A DNA stretch of 64,000 nucleotides from DATJLY01 sp035604615. Lineage in GTDB: Bacteria > Pseudomonadota > Alphaproteobacteria > ATCC43930 > CGMCC-115725. A program made the position numbers and the translations under genes. A model generated the notes under the pieces. That model searched no databases. It was not told the DNA's origin and saw only the letters and a program-made list of their open reading frames with translations. Positions 7,271 to 16,083 of this stretch are shown one piece after another. The number at the start of each line of letters is the position of its first letter. The first letter of the stretch is position 1. The DNA is taken from assembly GCA_035604615.1 (NCBI GenBank), contig DATNID010000063.1, forward strand, positions 7,326 to 71,325. The letters are read 5' to 3'.

Positions 7271-8688
7271 TGCACCCCACGAGCCGCGCCTTCCCCGAGA
7301 ACGCGCACCGCGCGCTGGGCGACGCGATCCTGCAGCAGTCGCTCGGCATCATGATGCGCCAAGGCTTCGCGGTGCGGCGCGCCAAGGTGGTGGCGCGGCT
7401 CCCGGAGTTCGAGGCCCTGCGCGAAGAGGCGCGCGCACTCAAGGACCACGTGCTCGAGCATCTCGATTTCTATCTCGAGACGTTCGAGCGCAACGTCAAG
7501 GCGCGAGGCGGCCTTGTCCATTGGTGCCGCACCGCCGAGGAGGCGCGCGCGACCGTGCTCGAGATCTGCCGCGCGGCCGGCGCGCGCACCGTCACCAAGG
7601 GCAAGACCATGATCGGCGAGGAAATCGCCATCAACGATCACCTCGAGGCCAACGGCATCAAGCCCGTGGAGACCGATCTCGGCGAATACATCATCCAGAT
7701 CAGGCGCGAGCCGCCGAGCCACATCGTCGCGCCGGCGGTCCATCTCGCCAAGGAGCAGGTGGCGGAAAGCTTCCGCCGCACCCATCGCCATCTCGACCCA
7801 GCGCGCCCGCTCGACGAACCGCGCCAGATGCTCGACGAGGCGCGCGCCATCCTGCGCCAGAAATTCCTCGCCGCCGAGGTCGGCATCACCGGCGCCAACA
7901 TCCTGGTCGCCGAGACCGGCTCCAGCATCATCGTCACCAACGAGGGTAACGGCGACCTGACCCAGACCCTGCCGAAGGTCCACATCGTGCTCGCCTCGAT
8001 CGAGAAGGTGGTGCCGACGCTCGAGGACGCGACCCTCCTGTTGCGCCTCCTGGCGCGCTCGGCCACGGGCCAGGAATTTTCGACCTACACCACGGTCTCG
8101 ACCGGCCCGCGCCGGCCCGGCGACCCGGACGGGCCGAACGACTATCACGTCGTGCTGGTCGATAACGGGCGCAGCGCGCTGATGGGCTCCGAGATGCAGG
8201 ACATGCTGCGCTGCATCCGCTGCGCCGCCTGCCTCAACCATTGCCCGGTCTATGGCGCGGTCGGCGGCCATGCCTATGGCTGGGTCTATCCCGGACCGAT
8301 GGGCGCGGTGCTGACGCCGACGCTCCTCGGCATCGGCGAGGCCGCGCACCTGCCCAACGCCTCGACCTTGTGCGGCAAGTGCGAGAGCGTGTGCCCGGTG
8401 AAGATCCCGCTGCCCAGGCTGATGCGGCATTGGCGAGAGCGCGCCTTCGAGCAGGACATCACGCCGCGCGCGACGCGCTGGGGCCTGAGTGCATGGGCCT
8501 ACCTCGCCGAGCGGCCGCCGCTCTACCGCCTGGTGTCGGCCACGGCCGCGCGCGTGCTCGGCTGGCTCGGGCGCGGGCACGGCCGGTTCCGCACCCTGCC
8601 GCTGGCCGGCGGCTGGACCAGCGTGCGCGACATGCCGGCGCCGGAAGGGCGCAGCTTCATGAGCCTCTGGACCGAGCGCCGGCGATGA
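7270..8688 (+). CDS. lutB: Lactate utilisation protein LutB-like, ferredoxin-domain subunit
   Basis: The protein is 472 aa. The N-terminal two thirds is the LUD domain (KGKTMIGEEIAINDHLEANG, TGANILVAETGSSIIVTNEGN). It is followed by two [4Fe-4S] motifs, CIRCAACLNHCPVY and CGKCESVCPVKIPL, and the short C-terminal domain typical of LutB. It is the central electron-transfer subunit of the LutABC lactate oxidase. It is coupled to both neighbours by overlaps (1 bp with lutA, 4 bp with lutC). Regulation is not evident; no LutR/LldR-like gene is adjacent. Confidence 0.94.
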   Translation: MHPTSRAFPENAHRALGDAILQQSLGIMMRQGFAVRRAKVVARLPEFEALREEARALKDHVLEHLDFYLETFERNVKARGGLVHWCRTAEEARATVLEICRAAGARTVTKGKTMIGEEIAINDHLEANGIKPVETDLGEYIIQIRREPPSHIVAPAVHLAKEQVAESFRRTHRHLDPARPLDEPRQMLDEARAILRQKFLAAEVGITGANILVAETGSSIIVTNEGNGDLTQTLPKVHIVLASIEKVVPTLEDATLLLRLLARSATGQEFSTYTTVSTGPRRPGDPDGPNDYHVVLVDNGRSALMGSEMQDMLRCIRCAACLNHCPVYGAVGGHAYGWVYPGPMGAVLTPTLLGIGEAAHLPNASTLCGKCESVCPVKIPLPRLMRHWRERAFEQDITPRATRWGLSAWAYLAERPPLYRLVSATAARVLGWLGRGHGRFRTLPLAGGWTSVRDMPAPEGRSFMSLWTERRR

Positions 8689-9371
8689 GCGACGCACGCG
8701 CGGACATCCTCGCCCGCATCCGCGACGGCCTCAAGCGCGGCCCGCTCGACGAGGAGCGGACCGACATGCTCGAGACTCTGCTCGCGTCCCACGTCCGCAG
8801 CCTGGTGCCGGACCGCGCCAAGACTCTGGATCAGGGTGCGCGGATCGCGCTCTTCGCCGCCATGGCCGAGGAGGTCGACACCACGATCGACCGCGTCGCC
8901 AGCATGGACGAGGCGCCCGAGGCGATCACGCGCTATCTCGCCCAGCGCAACCTGCCCGCGCGCGTGATGGTGACGCCGGACCCCAAGCTCGCACGCCTGC
9001 CATGGGACCGCACTACGCTCGAGATCGGTCGCGGCGTGGCGCAGGACGGCGACGCGGTCGGGGTCAGTGCCTGCTTCGCCGCCGTCGCCGAGACCGGCAC
9101 GCTGATGCTGGTCTCGGGTCCGGCCAGCCCGACGCGCAACAATTTCCTGCCCGATACGCATATCGTCGTGCTGGGCGCCGACGAGGTCGTGGGCTTCTAC
9201 GAAGAGGCCTGGGATCGCTTGCGCGAGGCGGGTGCGATGCCGCGCACGGTCAATTTCATTACCGGCCCGTCGCGCACCGGCGACATCGCGCAGAAGCTCG
9301 AGCTCGGCGCGCACGGGCCGCTGCGCCTCCACATCGTCCTGGTCGAGCATGGCGCGCAAGCTCGCCCCTGA
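8685..9371 (+). CDS. lutC: Lactate utilisation protein LutC-like
   Basis: The 228 aa protein contains a LUD domain with GVSACFAAVAETGTLMLVSG and a C-terminal TGPSRTGDIAQKLELGAHGP, the diagnostic LutC/YkgG end. It is the third member of the lactate oxidation complex. It starts inside the lutB stop (ATGA) and its end overlaps the start of the Smr gene by 23 bp, an unusually long overlap that makes the Smr gene the last cistron of the lut operon here. Confidence 0.92.
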   Translation: MSDARADILARIRDGLKRGPLDEERTDMLETLLASHVRSLVPDRAKTLDQGARIALFAAMAEEVDTTIDRVASMDEAPEAITRYLAQRNLPARVMVTPDPKLARLPWDRTTLEIGRGVAQDGDAVGVSACFAAVAETGTLMLVSGPASPTRNNFLPDTHIVVLGADEVVGFYEEAWDRLREAGAMPRTVNFITGPSRTGDIAQKLELGAHGPLRLHIVLVEHGAQARP

Positions 9372-9840
9372 GGAGCGCGCCCTGTGGCGCCACGTCACCA
9401 CCGACGTTCGCCCCCGCCGCCGCGCCGCCGCGTCCGAAGCGGCCCCACCGCCGCCGCCGGCCGCGCCGCCTCCCGCTCCGGCCTCCGCAACCCCGAAGGC
9501 GACGCAGCTTCCCGGCGCCGGACTCGATCGCCGCAGCGCACAGCGCCTGAAGCGCGGCCAGGTACCGATCGAGGCGCGGCTCGACCTTCACGGCATGACC
9601 CAGGACGAGGCGCATCGCGCGCTCGCGCGTTTCGTCGCGCGCGCCTATGACGACGGACGGCGCGCGATGCTGGTCATCACCGGCAAAGGCAGCCGCGAGG
9701 GCGAGGGCGTGCTGCGCCGCGCCGTGCCGCGCTGGCTCGCCGAGCCGTCGTGCCGCGGTGTGGTGCTCGCGATCGAGGAGGCGCAAGGCCGGCACGGCGG
9801 CGCTGGCGCGCTCTACGTCCTGCTGCGCCGCAAGCGCTGA
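9349..9840 (+). CDS. Smr/MutS2-type domain protein
   Basis: The protein has 163 aa. After an RK-rich start (MARKLAPEERALWRHVTTDV) comes a Pro/Ala-rich linker, then a Smr domain with LDLHGMTQDEAHRAL, ITGKGSREGEGVLRRAVPRWL and GALYVLLRRKR. Smr domains bind or nick nucleic acids and are linked to ribosome rescue or DNA processing. In related genomes this gene follows mltA; here lutABC and other genes have come between, and smr now overlaps lutC. Confidence in the family is high; the molecular role is not known for this stand-alone form. Confidence 0.92.
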   Translation: MARKLAPEERALWRHVTTDVRPRRRAAASEAAPPPPPAAPPPAPASATPKATQLPGAGLDRRSAQRLKRGQVPIEARLDLHGMTQDEAHRALARFVARAYDDGRRAMLVITGKGSREGEGVLRRAVPRWLAEPSCRGVVLAIEEAQGRHGGAGALYVLLRRKR

Positions 9841-9911
9841 GGTTAGGGCTGCGGCGGCGATTAGCCTATCATGGGGCGGAGAATCCGATCGAAGGAGATG
9901 GAACGCAAATC

Positions 9912-10016
9912 GTGCGTCCATTCGACTTCGCCCTTCGGGCTCCGCTCAGGATGAGGTAAAAATTTTCCTCATCCTGAGCGGAGCGGTGCGGAGCGCCGCG
10001 CAGTCGAAGGACGCAC
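9912..10016. repeat. 105 bp dispersed palindromic repeat, copy 1
   Basis: A near-perfect inverted repeat begins GTGCGTCC and ends GGACGCAC. The inner arms GCTCCGCTCAGGATGAGG and CCTCATCCTGAGCGGAGC flank a short AT-rich centre (TAAAAATTTT). A second copy lies at 55550-55655 with the same arms and a different centre. The transcript would fold into a long hairpin. The rest of the 228 bp gap between the Smr and PPOX genes shows only a GAAGGAGATGG stretch directly before the repeat, which resembles a start region cut off by the repeat. Confidence 0.9.
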
Positions 10017-10068
10017 GGCGTGTCTAGCGGCGTGGGTCAGACGCCAGGAAAACGAGGAGCCTCGAGCC

Positions 10069-10620
10069 ATGAGCGCGCCACCGCCGGTGCGGCGGACCGA
10101 CAAGGCGATGAATGAGGAACGCGCGCGCGCGCTGCTGGAGCGCGGCTTCAGCGGCCGGCTCGCGACCGTGGGCGCGGATGGATATCCTTATTGCGTGCCG
10201 CTGCTCTATCTCCTGATGGACGGCAAGCTCTATGTCCACGGCACCAGCGGCAAGGGCCATCTGCGCAGCAACATCGAGCATGAGGCGCGCGTCTGCTTCG
10301 AGGTCGACGAGCCCGGCGAGGTCTTCGCCTATGGCCGCTTCGAATGCGATTCGACCGTCGAGTACCGCTCGGTAGTGCTGTTCGGGCGCATCAGGGTGGT
10401 GGACGATGAAGCCACCAAGCGCCGCTTTTGCGACGCGCTCTTGGCGAAATACGGCAGCGAGGACTGGAACCGGCCGAAGGGCTTCTATCCGCGCCTCCAT
10501 CTGATCGCCGTCTACGAGATCGAGATCGAGCGCATCGCCGGCAAGGAAACGGCGCTGCCGCCCTTGTCGCAGCGCTGGCCCGCCCGCGACGACACCAAGA
10601 CGCCCGACGCCAAGCCGTAG
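10069..10620 (+). CDS. Pyridoxamine 5'-phosphate oxidase-like (NimA-type) flavin-binding protein
   Basis: The 183 aa protein has the split-barrel fold signature of the PPOX/NimA group: GRLATVGADGYPYCVPLLYLLMDGKLYVHG, then VCFEVDEPGEVFAYGRFECDSTVEYRSVVLFGRIRVV. Such proteins bind FMN, F420 or haem. Members near this subtype are annotated as nitroimidazole resistance or general-stress proteins, but the substrate is unknown here. It lies between the palindromic repeat and the MetE-like gene (10 bp gap), so it is probably co-transcribed with the latter. Confidence 0.85.
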   Translation: MSAPPPVRRTDKAMNEERARALLERGFSGRLATVGADGYPYCVPLLYLLMDGKLYVHGTSGKGHLRSNIEHEARVCFEVDEPGEVFAYGRFECDSTVEYRSVVLFGRIRVVDDEATKRRFCDALLAKYGSEDWNRPKGFYPRLHLIAVYEIEIERIAGKETALPPLSQRWPARDDTKTPDAKP

Positions 10621-10630
10621 AGGACTCACC

Positions 10631-11740
10631 ATGCCATCGCGCTCCAAGCCGCCCTTCCGCGCCGATCATGTCGGCAGCCTGATCCGCCCGCGCGCCTTGA
10701 TCGACGCGCACACAAAGTTCAACCAGGGCAAGCTCGCGCGCGAGGCGCTGAAGGCGCTCGAGGACGCCGCCATCCGCGACGCCGTGGCGATGCAGGAGCG
10801 GGTCGGGCTCGACGCCATCACCGACGGCGAATTGAGGCGCAACAACTGGCGCGACGGGTTCTTCGAGAGCGTCGCCGGCTTCAGCGAGAGCAAGGTCGGC
10901 AGCTCGTTCACCTTCACCGAGTATTCGGGCGAAACCCATCCCGGCATGCCGGTTCCGGTGGTAACCGGCAAGCTCGCGCGCCGGAAGCCCATCACCGCCG
11001 ACGATTTCGCCTTCACAAGCGCGCTCACCAAGAGGACGGCGAAGGCGACCCTGCCGTCGCCCACGGTCAACCACTTCTTCTCGGGCGACAAGGCGCTCGC
11101 GGGCTCGCCCTATCGCGACCGCGCTTCCTATCTCGCTGCGGTCAGCGAAATCTACCGCGCCGAGATCGCCGATCTTGCCGCGCGCGGCTGCACCTATCTC
11201 CAGATCGACGAGGTGCCGATCGCGGTGCTGTGCGACGAGAAGAACCGCGCCATCGTGCGCGCGCGGGGCGAGGACCCGGAGCGCCTCGTCGACGATTACG
11301 TCGCCGCGATCGCCGCCGCCGTGCGCGGCCGGCCGCCGGCCATGACCATCTGCGTCCATCTCTGCCGCGGCAATGCCGGGCACGGGCAAGCGAGCGGCGG
11401 CTATGACGGCGTGGCCGAGCGGCTGTTCAATCTTCCGGTCGACGGCTTCTTCCTCGAATACGACACCGAGCGCGCCGGCGGGTTCGAGCCGCTGCGCTAC
11501 CTGCCCAAGGACAAGCTCGCCGTGCTCGGCATCATCAGCACCAAGCTCGCTGCGCTCGAGGACAAGGACGAGGTCAAGCGCCGCATCGACCAGGCGGCGC
11601 GGATCACAGGGCTCGAGCGTCTGTGCCTGTCGCCGCAATGCGGCTTCGCCTCGAGCTACCAGACTGACCGCTTCGCCCCGTCCGACCAGGAGCGCAAGCT
11701 CGCCCACGTCGTCGCCATCGCGCGCGAGGTCTGGGGGTGA
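10631..11740 (+). CDS. MetE C-terminal-domain-like cobalamin-independent methyltransferase
   Basis: The 369 aa product matches the catalytic C-terminal half of MetE and lacks the N-terminal half of the full enzyme. All zinc ligand positions can be seen: H and C in VHLCRGN, E in FFLEYD and C in SPQCGF. N-terminal DHVGSLIRP and the DGELRRNNW motif are typical of YxjG/YxjH-like proteins. Short proteins of this kind transfer methyl groups from various donors (methyl-folate or other methyl compounds) to thiols; the donor here is unknown. A second, divergent member is at 57321-58460. The stop overlaps the next start by 4 bp. Confidence 0.88.
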   Translation: MPSRSKPPFRADHVGSLIRPRALIDAHTKFNQGKLAREALKALEDAAIRDAVAMQERVGLDAITDGELRRNNWRDGFFESVAGFSESKVGSSFTFTEYSGETHPGMPVPVVTGKLARRKPITADDFAFTSALTKRTAKATLPSPTVNHFFSGDKALAGSPYRDRASYLAAVSEIYRAEIADLAARGCTYLQIDEVPIAVLCDEKNRAIVRARGEDPERLVDDYVAAIAAAVRGRPPAMTICVHLCRGNAGHGQASGGYDGVAERLFNLPVDGFFLEYDTERAGGFEPLRYLPKDKLAVLGIISTKLAALEDKDEVKRRIDQAARITGLERLCLSPQCGFASSYQTDRFAPSDQERKLAHVVAIAREVWG

Positions 11741-12132
11741 CGCCGTTCGGCGTGCGGCTCAGGCAGCTCCGCGCCGAGCGCGGCATCGCGCTGAAGGACA
11801 TGGCCGAGGCGCTGGGGGTCTCGGCGGCCTATCTCTCGGCGCTCGAGCATGGCCGCCGCGGCCGCCCGACCCACGCCATGGTGGTGGCGATCTGCGCCCA
11901 GCTCAACATCATCTGGGACGAGGCCGACGAATTGGCGCGCCTCGCCCGCCTGTCCCATCCCCGGGTCACGGTCGACACGGCTGGTCTGTCGCCCACCGCG
12001 ACCGAGCTTGCCAACCTCCTGGCCGAGCGCATCCGCAAGCTGCCGCCGGAGCGGATCGACCGGCTCCTGGACATTCTCAAGAGCGCCACGGCCCCGGTGG
12101 CGCCGCGGCGGCGGCGGGTAACCGGGTCTTAA
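11737..12132 (+). CDS. XRE-family helix-turn-helix regulator
   Basis: The 131 aa protein has an N-terminal XRE HTH (FGVRLRQLRAERGIALKDMAEALGVSAAYLSALEHGRRGRP, about residues 4-45) and a C-terminal segment LSPTATELANLLAERIRKLPPERIDRLLDIL. This same protein type sits between smr and hslUV in other alphaproteobacteria, so it belongs to the housekeeping block rather than to the inserted genes. It starts with GTG inside the MetE-like stop. Targets unknown. Confidence 0.88.
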   Translation: MTPFGVRLRQLRAERGIALKDMAEALGVSAAYLSALEHGRRGRPTHAMVVAICAQLNIIWDEADELARLARLSHPRVTVDTAGLSPTATELANLLAERIRKLPPERIDRLLDILKSATAPVAPRRRRVTGS

Positions 12133-12181
12133 CCCTCCTGCGCGACCCTCAAGCCTCTTCCACCACCCCAGCGAGGGGAGG

Positions 12182-12388
12182 ATGACGGAGCACGATCCGT
12201 GGATTTTGCGGCAGCAGGACCTGTCGCGCCTGCGCCTCCAGGAAATGACCCCGGTGGAGCGGGCCGAGCTGCTGCGCCGCTACTCCGAATTCGTCGACCA
12301 TTTCCGCGTCGGCGAGCCGCCCGCGCCGCCCAAGCCCAAGAGGGTGAAGAAGTGGCTGCCGGGGAAGAGTCTGGCGCCTACAAAATAA
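12182..12388 (+). CDS. Small conserved-looking hypothetical protein
   Basis: The ATG at 12182 follows a perfect Shine-Dalgarno (GAGGGGAGG) and gives 68 aa, rich in charged residues: an acidic N-terminus, LQEMTPVERAELLRRYSEFVDHF in the middle and a Lys/Pro-rich end. There is no signal peptide or membrane segment. It is 49 bp after the XRE gene and overlaps the convergent hslU end by 11 bp. Family not recognised; coding status is supported by the Shine-Dalgarno and normal codon use. Confidence 0.7.
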   Translation: MTEHDPWILRQQDLSRLRLQEMTPVERAELLRRYSEFVDHFRVGEPPAPPKPKRVKKWLPGKSLAPTK

Positions 12389-13697
12389 ACTTCGACAGAT
12401 CGGCGTTCTTCGCCAGCGCGCCGACATGGTCGCGCACATAGTCGCGGTCGATGTTGATCTTGGTGTCGGGCGGCTGGTCCGAGGCGGTGAAGCTCACCTC
12501 CTCGAGCAGGCGCTCCAACACGGTATGAAGCCGCCGCGCGCCGATATTCTCGACCGCGGTGTTGATCTCCTCGGCCAAGGCGGCCAGCTCGTCGATCGCG
12601 TCCGGCGTAAAGTCGAGCACGACGCCCTCGGTCTTCAAGAGCGCCTTGTATTGGCGGATCAGGCTCGCGTCGGGCTCGGTCAGGATGCGGCGCAGATCGT
12701 CGCGCGTCAGCGGCTTCAGCTCGACCCGGATCGGGAGCCGCCCCTGCAGCTCCGGCAGCAGGTCCGAGGGCTTGGCGATGTGGAACGCGCCCGAGGCGAT
12801 GAACAGGACATGGTCGGTCTTGACCGCGCCATGCTTGGTCGCGACCGTGGTGCCCTCAATGAGCGGCAGGAGGTCGCGCTGCACCCCCTCGCGCGACACG
12901 TCGGCGCCGATGCGGTGCTCGCTGCGGCCGCAGATCTTGTCGATCTCGTCGAGGAAGACGATGCCGTTCTGCTCGACGGCGGTGATCGCCTCGCGCGTCA
13001 CCTTTTCCTGGTCCAGGAGCTTGTCGCTCTCCTCCTGCATCAGCACGCGATAGCTTTCGGAGACAGTGAGGCGGCGCGGCTTGGTGCGCTGCCCGAACGC
13101 CTTGCCGAACATGTCGCCGAGATTGAGCATGCCCATATGCGCGCCGGGCATGCCGGGGACGTCGATTGTCGGAAGCTGGAACCCGCCCTGGTCCTGCACC
13201 TCGACCTCGATCTCGCGCTCGTCGAGCTCGCCGGTGCGCAGCATCTTGCGGAACTTGGCGCGCGTTTCCTGGCTCGCGTTGGACCCCACCAGCACGTCGA
13301 GCACGCGCTCCTCGGCCCGAAGCTCTGCCTTGGCCGCCACTTCCTTGCGCAGCCGCTCGCGCGTCATGGCGAGCGCCACCTCGACGAGGTCGCGCACGAT
13401 CTGCTCCACGTCGCGGCCGACATAGCCCACCTCGGTGAACTTGGTGGCCTCGACCTTGATGAAGGGCGCCTGCGCGAGCTTGGCGAGCCTGCGCGCGATC
13501 TCGGTCTTGCCGATGCCGGTGGGGCCGATCATCAGGATGTTCTTGGGCAGCACCTCCTCGCGCAGCTCCTCGGGGAGCTGCTGGCGGCGCCAGCGATTGC
13601 GGAGCGCGATCGCGACCGCGCGCTTGGCGTCGTTCTGGCCGACGATGTGGCGGTCCAATTCGGAGACGATCTCGCGCGGGCTGAAGGCGGTGGTCAT
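12378..13697 (-). CDS. hslU: ATP-dependent protease ATPase subunit HslU (ClpY)
   Basis: This 439 aa AAA+ protein has Walker A GPTGIGKT (residues 58-65), Walker B GIVFLDEID (245-253), the pore motif GYVGRDVEQIVRDL and the C-terminal docking end KNADLSKFIL, which activates HslV. It unfolds substrates and feeds them to HslV. Its start overlaps the hslV stop by 4 bp. Length and motifs are normal. Confidence 0.97.
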   Translation of the reverse strand: MTTAFSPREIVSELDRHIVGQNDAKRAVAIALRNRWRRQQLPEELREEVLPKNILMIGPTGIGKTEIARRLAKLAQAPFIKVEATKFTEVGYVGRDVEQIVRDLVEVALAMTRERLRKEVAAKAELRAEERVLDVLVGSNASQETRAKFRKMLRTGELDEREIEVEVQDQGGFQLPTIDVPGMPGAHMGMLNLGDMFGKAFGQRTKPRRLTVSESYRVLMQEESDKLLDQEKVTREAITAVEQNGIVFLDEIDKICGRSEHRIGADVSREGVQRDLLPLIEGTTVATKHGAVKTDHVLFIASGAFHIAKPSDLLPELQGRLPIRVELKPLTRDDLRRILTEPDASLIRQYKALLKTEGVVLDFTPDAIDELAALAEEINTAVENIGARRLHTVLERLLEEVSFTASDQPPDTKINIDRDYVRDHVGALAKNADLSKFIL

Positions 13698-14239
13698 AGC
13701 GACTCCAGCAGGACCTTGTCGTTGGTGTAGACGCAGATCTGCGCCGCGATCGCCATCGCCCGGCGCGCGATCGCCTCGGCGTCGAAATCCTGGTCGATGA
13801 GCGCCCGCGCCGCGGCCAGCGCGTAGGTCCCGCCCGAGCCGATGCCGATGATGCCGTCCTCGGGCTCGAGCACGTCGCCGGTGCCGGACAGCACCAGGGA
13901 GACGCTCTTGTCCGCCACCGCCATCATCGCCTCGAGCCGGCGCAGATAGCGGTCGGTGCGCCAGTCCTTGGCGAGCTCGACGCAGGCGCGGGCGAGCTGG
14001 TCCGGGTGCTGCTCGAGCTTGGCCTCGAGCCGCTCGAAGAGGGCGAAGGCGTCCGCCGTGGCGCCGGCGAAGCCGGCGATGACGGCGCCGTTGCCGAGCC
14101 GGCGCAGCTTCTTGGCGTTGGATTTCACGATGGTCTGGCCCATCGTCACCTGGCCGTCGCCGGCGATCACGACCTTGCCGCCCTTGCGCACGGAAAGGAT
14201 GGTGGTGCCGTGCCAGATTTCGGGGCGCTGATCCGTCAT
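13694..14239 (-). CDS. hslV: ATP-dependent protease peptidase subunit HslV (ClpQ)
   Basis: The 181 aa product is the proteasome-like threonine protease of the HslUV pair. The catalytic threonine is T12 in WHGTTILSV, exposed after removal of an 11-residue leader, and GDGQVTMG follows as in other HslV proteins. The start at 14239 was preferred over an upstream frame start because AAGG lies 6 nt upstream and the leader length fits alphaproteobacterial HslV. Confidence 0.96.
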   Translation of the reverse strand: MTDQRPEIWHGTTILSVRKGGKVVIAGDGQVTMGQTIVKSNAKKLRRLGNGAVIAGFAGATADAFALFERLEAKLEQHPDQLARACVELAKDWRTDRYLRRLEAMMAVADKSVSLVLSGTGDVLEPEDGIIGIGSGGTYALAAARALIDQDFDAEAIARRAMAIAAQICVYTNDKVLLESL

Positions 14240-14293
14240 GGAGACCTTCTCAATCACCGGCGAGATATGGGGCCGCGCCGGCCGCCCGTCCAC

Positions 14294-16035
14294 TCATTCC
14301 GGCAGGCCAGCCTGGCGGAGCGCGTCGAGGAAGGCGGCAAGTCCGTCGCGAGGGACGGAAGCGTATTCGGCTGCGACCAGGCCAATCGTGAATTGCGGCT
14401 GAAGCGTCATGAGTTGTTTCGCCGTCGTCTTCGCAGCCTCCAGCTGCCCTAGCCTTACGAGCGCGGCCACCAGAAACTTATAGAGGCCGCTAAACCGCGG
14501 ATTGTTCTCGACCGAGCGCCGCGCCGTCTCGGCTGCTTCATCGAAGCGACCCTTCAGGAAATACGCGAAGGAAAGCGTGCCGTAAGGCGCGTAGCGGAAC
14601 GGGTCGAAGGGGCTAAGACGCAGCGCCTGAAGCGCGCGTTCGATGGCCAGGTCCGTCTGTCCCGCCATGGCAAGCGTGGCAGCGCCGTACCCCAGGGCGA
14701 TGGCACAGGACGGGCTTAGCGCAATCGCCCGCTCGAACAGGCCAAGTGCGGTTGCGAGGTCTCGCTCCCGGCAGGTGGACAGCACGAAGGCCGCAATCGC
14801 GAGCGCCGTCGCATCGTCGTTGCCCGATTCGATTGTCGCCCGCGCATGTTCGACCGACGCCACATCGTCCGCATCGTGGAGGCCGCCGCGGTAGAACCGC
14901 GCATGGAAGCACCATGCCAGTGCCGCGTGAGCGATAGCGTAACCGGGCTCGAGCTCCAGCGCCTTCCGGAGCAGCGGAATGGCTTGGTCAGCATCCGCTG
15001 GCATACGCGAATAAAGGTAAGGCCACGCGCGGAACACGAGTTCCCAGGCGGCAAGGCTGTCCGGCCGCTTGCGCTTGACGCGCTCGATCTCGGCGGTGCG
15101 CAAGCTCGGCGCGATGGCGCTGACGACGGAGAGCGTGATCTCGTCCTGGAGCGCGAAGACGTCGTCGAGCGCGCGGTCGTAACGCTCGGCCCAGAGATGC
15201 GCTCCCGTCTGTGCGTCGACGAGCTGGCTGGTGATTCGCACCCGGTTGCCGCCCTTGCGCACGCTGCCCTCGAGCACATAGCGCACGCCCAGCTCGCGCC
15301 CGACCTGACGGATGTCGGGCGACTTGCCCTTATAGGCGAAACTCGAATTGCGGGCGATGACGAACAGCCAGCGGATGCGCGACAGTCCGGTGGTGATGTC
15401 CTCGACCATGCCGTCGGCGAAATACTCCTGCTCCGCATCGCCGCTCATGTTCTGGAACGGCAAAACCGCGATCGAAGGCCGGTCGGGGAGCGACAAAGCC
15501 GGCCGCCCAGGATTCGCGGCGTTGCCTGCTTCCACGCGATAGACCCGCACCGGCCGGGCGATGTTCTTCAAGACCTGCTCGCCGAGATCGATGAACTCGG
15601 CCGCGATCTTGCCTTGCACCTGGCGGAACGCGTCCTCGGAGAGCGCGATCCCGCCGGTCTCGGAAATTCCTTCGAGGCGGGCGGCGACATTGACACCGTC
15701 GCCCAGGAGATCGCCGCCGTCGGCCACCACGTCGCCGACATGGATGCCGACGCGGAACTCGATGCGCTGGTCCTGCGCCAAGCCCGCGTTGCGGGACACC
15801 ATGCCCCGCTGCACCTCGATGGCGCAACGCACGGCATCGACCGCGCTCGGAAACTCGATCAAAATGCCGTCGCCCATGGTTTTGACCACGCGGCCGCGGG
15901 CGGTGGATATGGCGGGGTCGATCAACTCGTGGCGCAGCGCCTTGAGGCGGCCCAGCGGCCTTCTTCGTCGGCGCCGGTCAGCCGGCTATAGCCGGCCACA
16001 TCTGCTGCGAGTATCGCGGCAAGCCGACGTTCCAC
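14294..16035 (-). pseudogene. Class III adenylate cyclase with TolB-like and TPR domains, frameshifted near its start
   Basis: A GTG at 16035 with GGGGGAG upstream begins VERRLAAILAADVAGYSRLTGADEEG, the standard start of this cyclase family. The frame then breaks near 15955 and soon meets a stop. The expected continuation (LGRLKALRHELIDP) is in the frame reached by adding one base, which runs to 14294 as a 543-codon open frame. The rest is intact: cyclase domain (KTMGDGILIEFPSAVDAVRC, VGIHVGDVV, DGVNVAARLE), a TolB/FlgO-like segment (SIAVLPFQNMSGD) and about 240 residues of TPR-like repeats. The frame could also start at the internal TTG (15925), but that removes the first metal-binding aspartate (AADVAGYS). 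Either a recent pseudogene or a base-call error. Confidence 0.85.
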
Positions 16036-16040
16036 GGGTG

Positions 16041-16062
16041 CTCTCCCCCAGACTGGGGAGAG
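16041..16062 (-). promoter_or_regulatory. Hairpin covering the cyclase ribosome binding site
   Basis: CTCTCCCC (16041-16048) and GGGGAGAG (16055-16062) form a perfect 8 bp stem with a 6 nt loop, 5 bp before the GTG of the cyclase gene. On the minus-strand transcript the arm nearest the start holds the GGGGAG Shine-Dalgarno, so the stem would hide it. There is no U-tract, so it is less likely to be a terminator for the protease gene upstream. Confidence 0.5.
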
Positions 16063-16083
16063 TAGCACTCCGCCGGGCGGGCG

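Noticed and set aside
6916..8697. 593-codon minus-strand open frame over lutA/lutB
   Set aside because: Anti-sense shadow of two well-supported genes with overlapping starts and stops.
10631..11740. metE as gene name for the methyltransferase
   Set aside because: Only the C-terminal half of MetE is present, so methionine synthase activity cannot be claimed.
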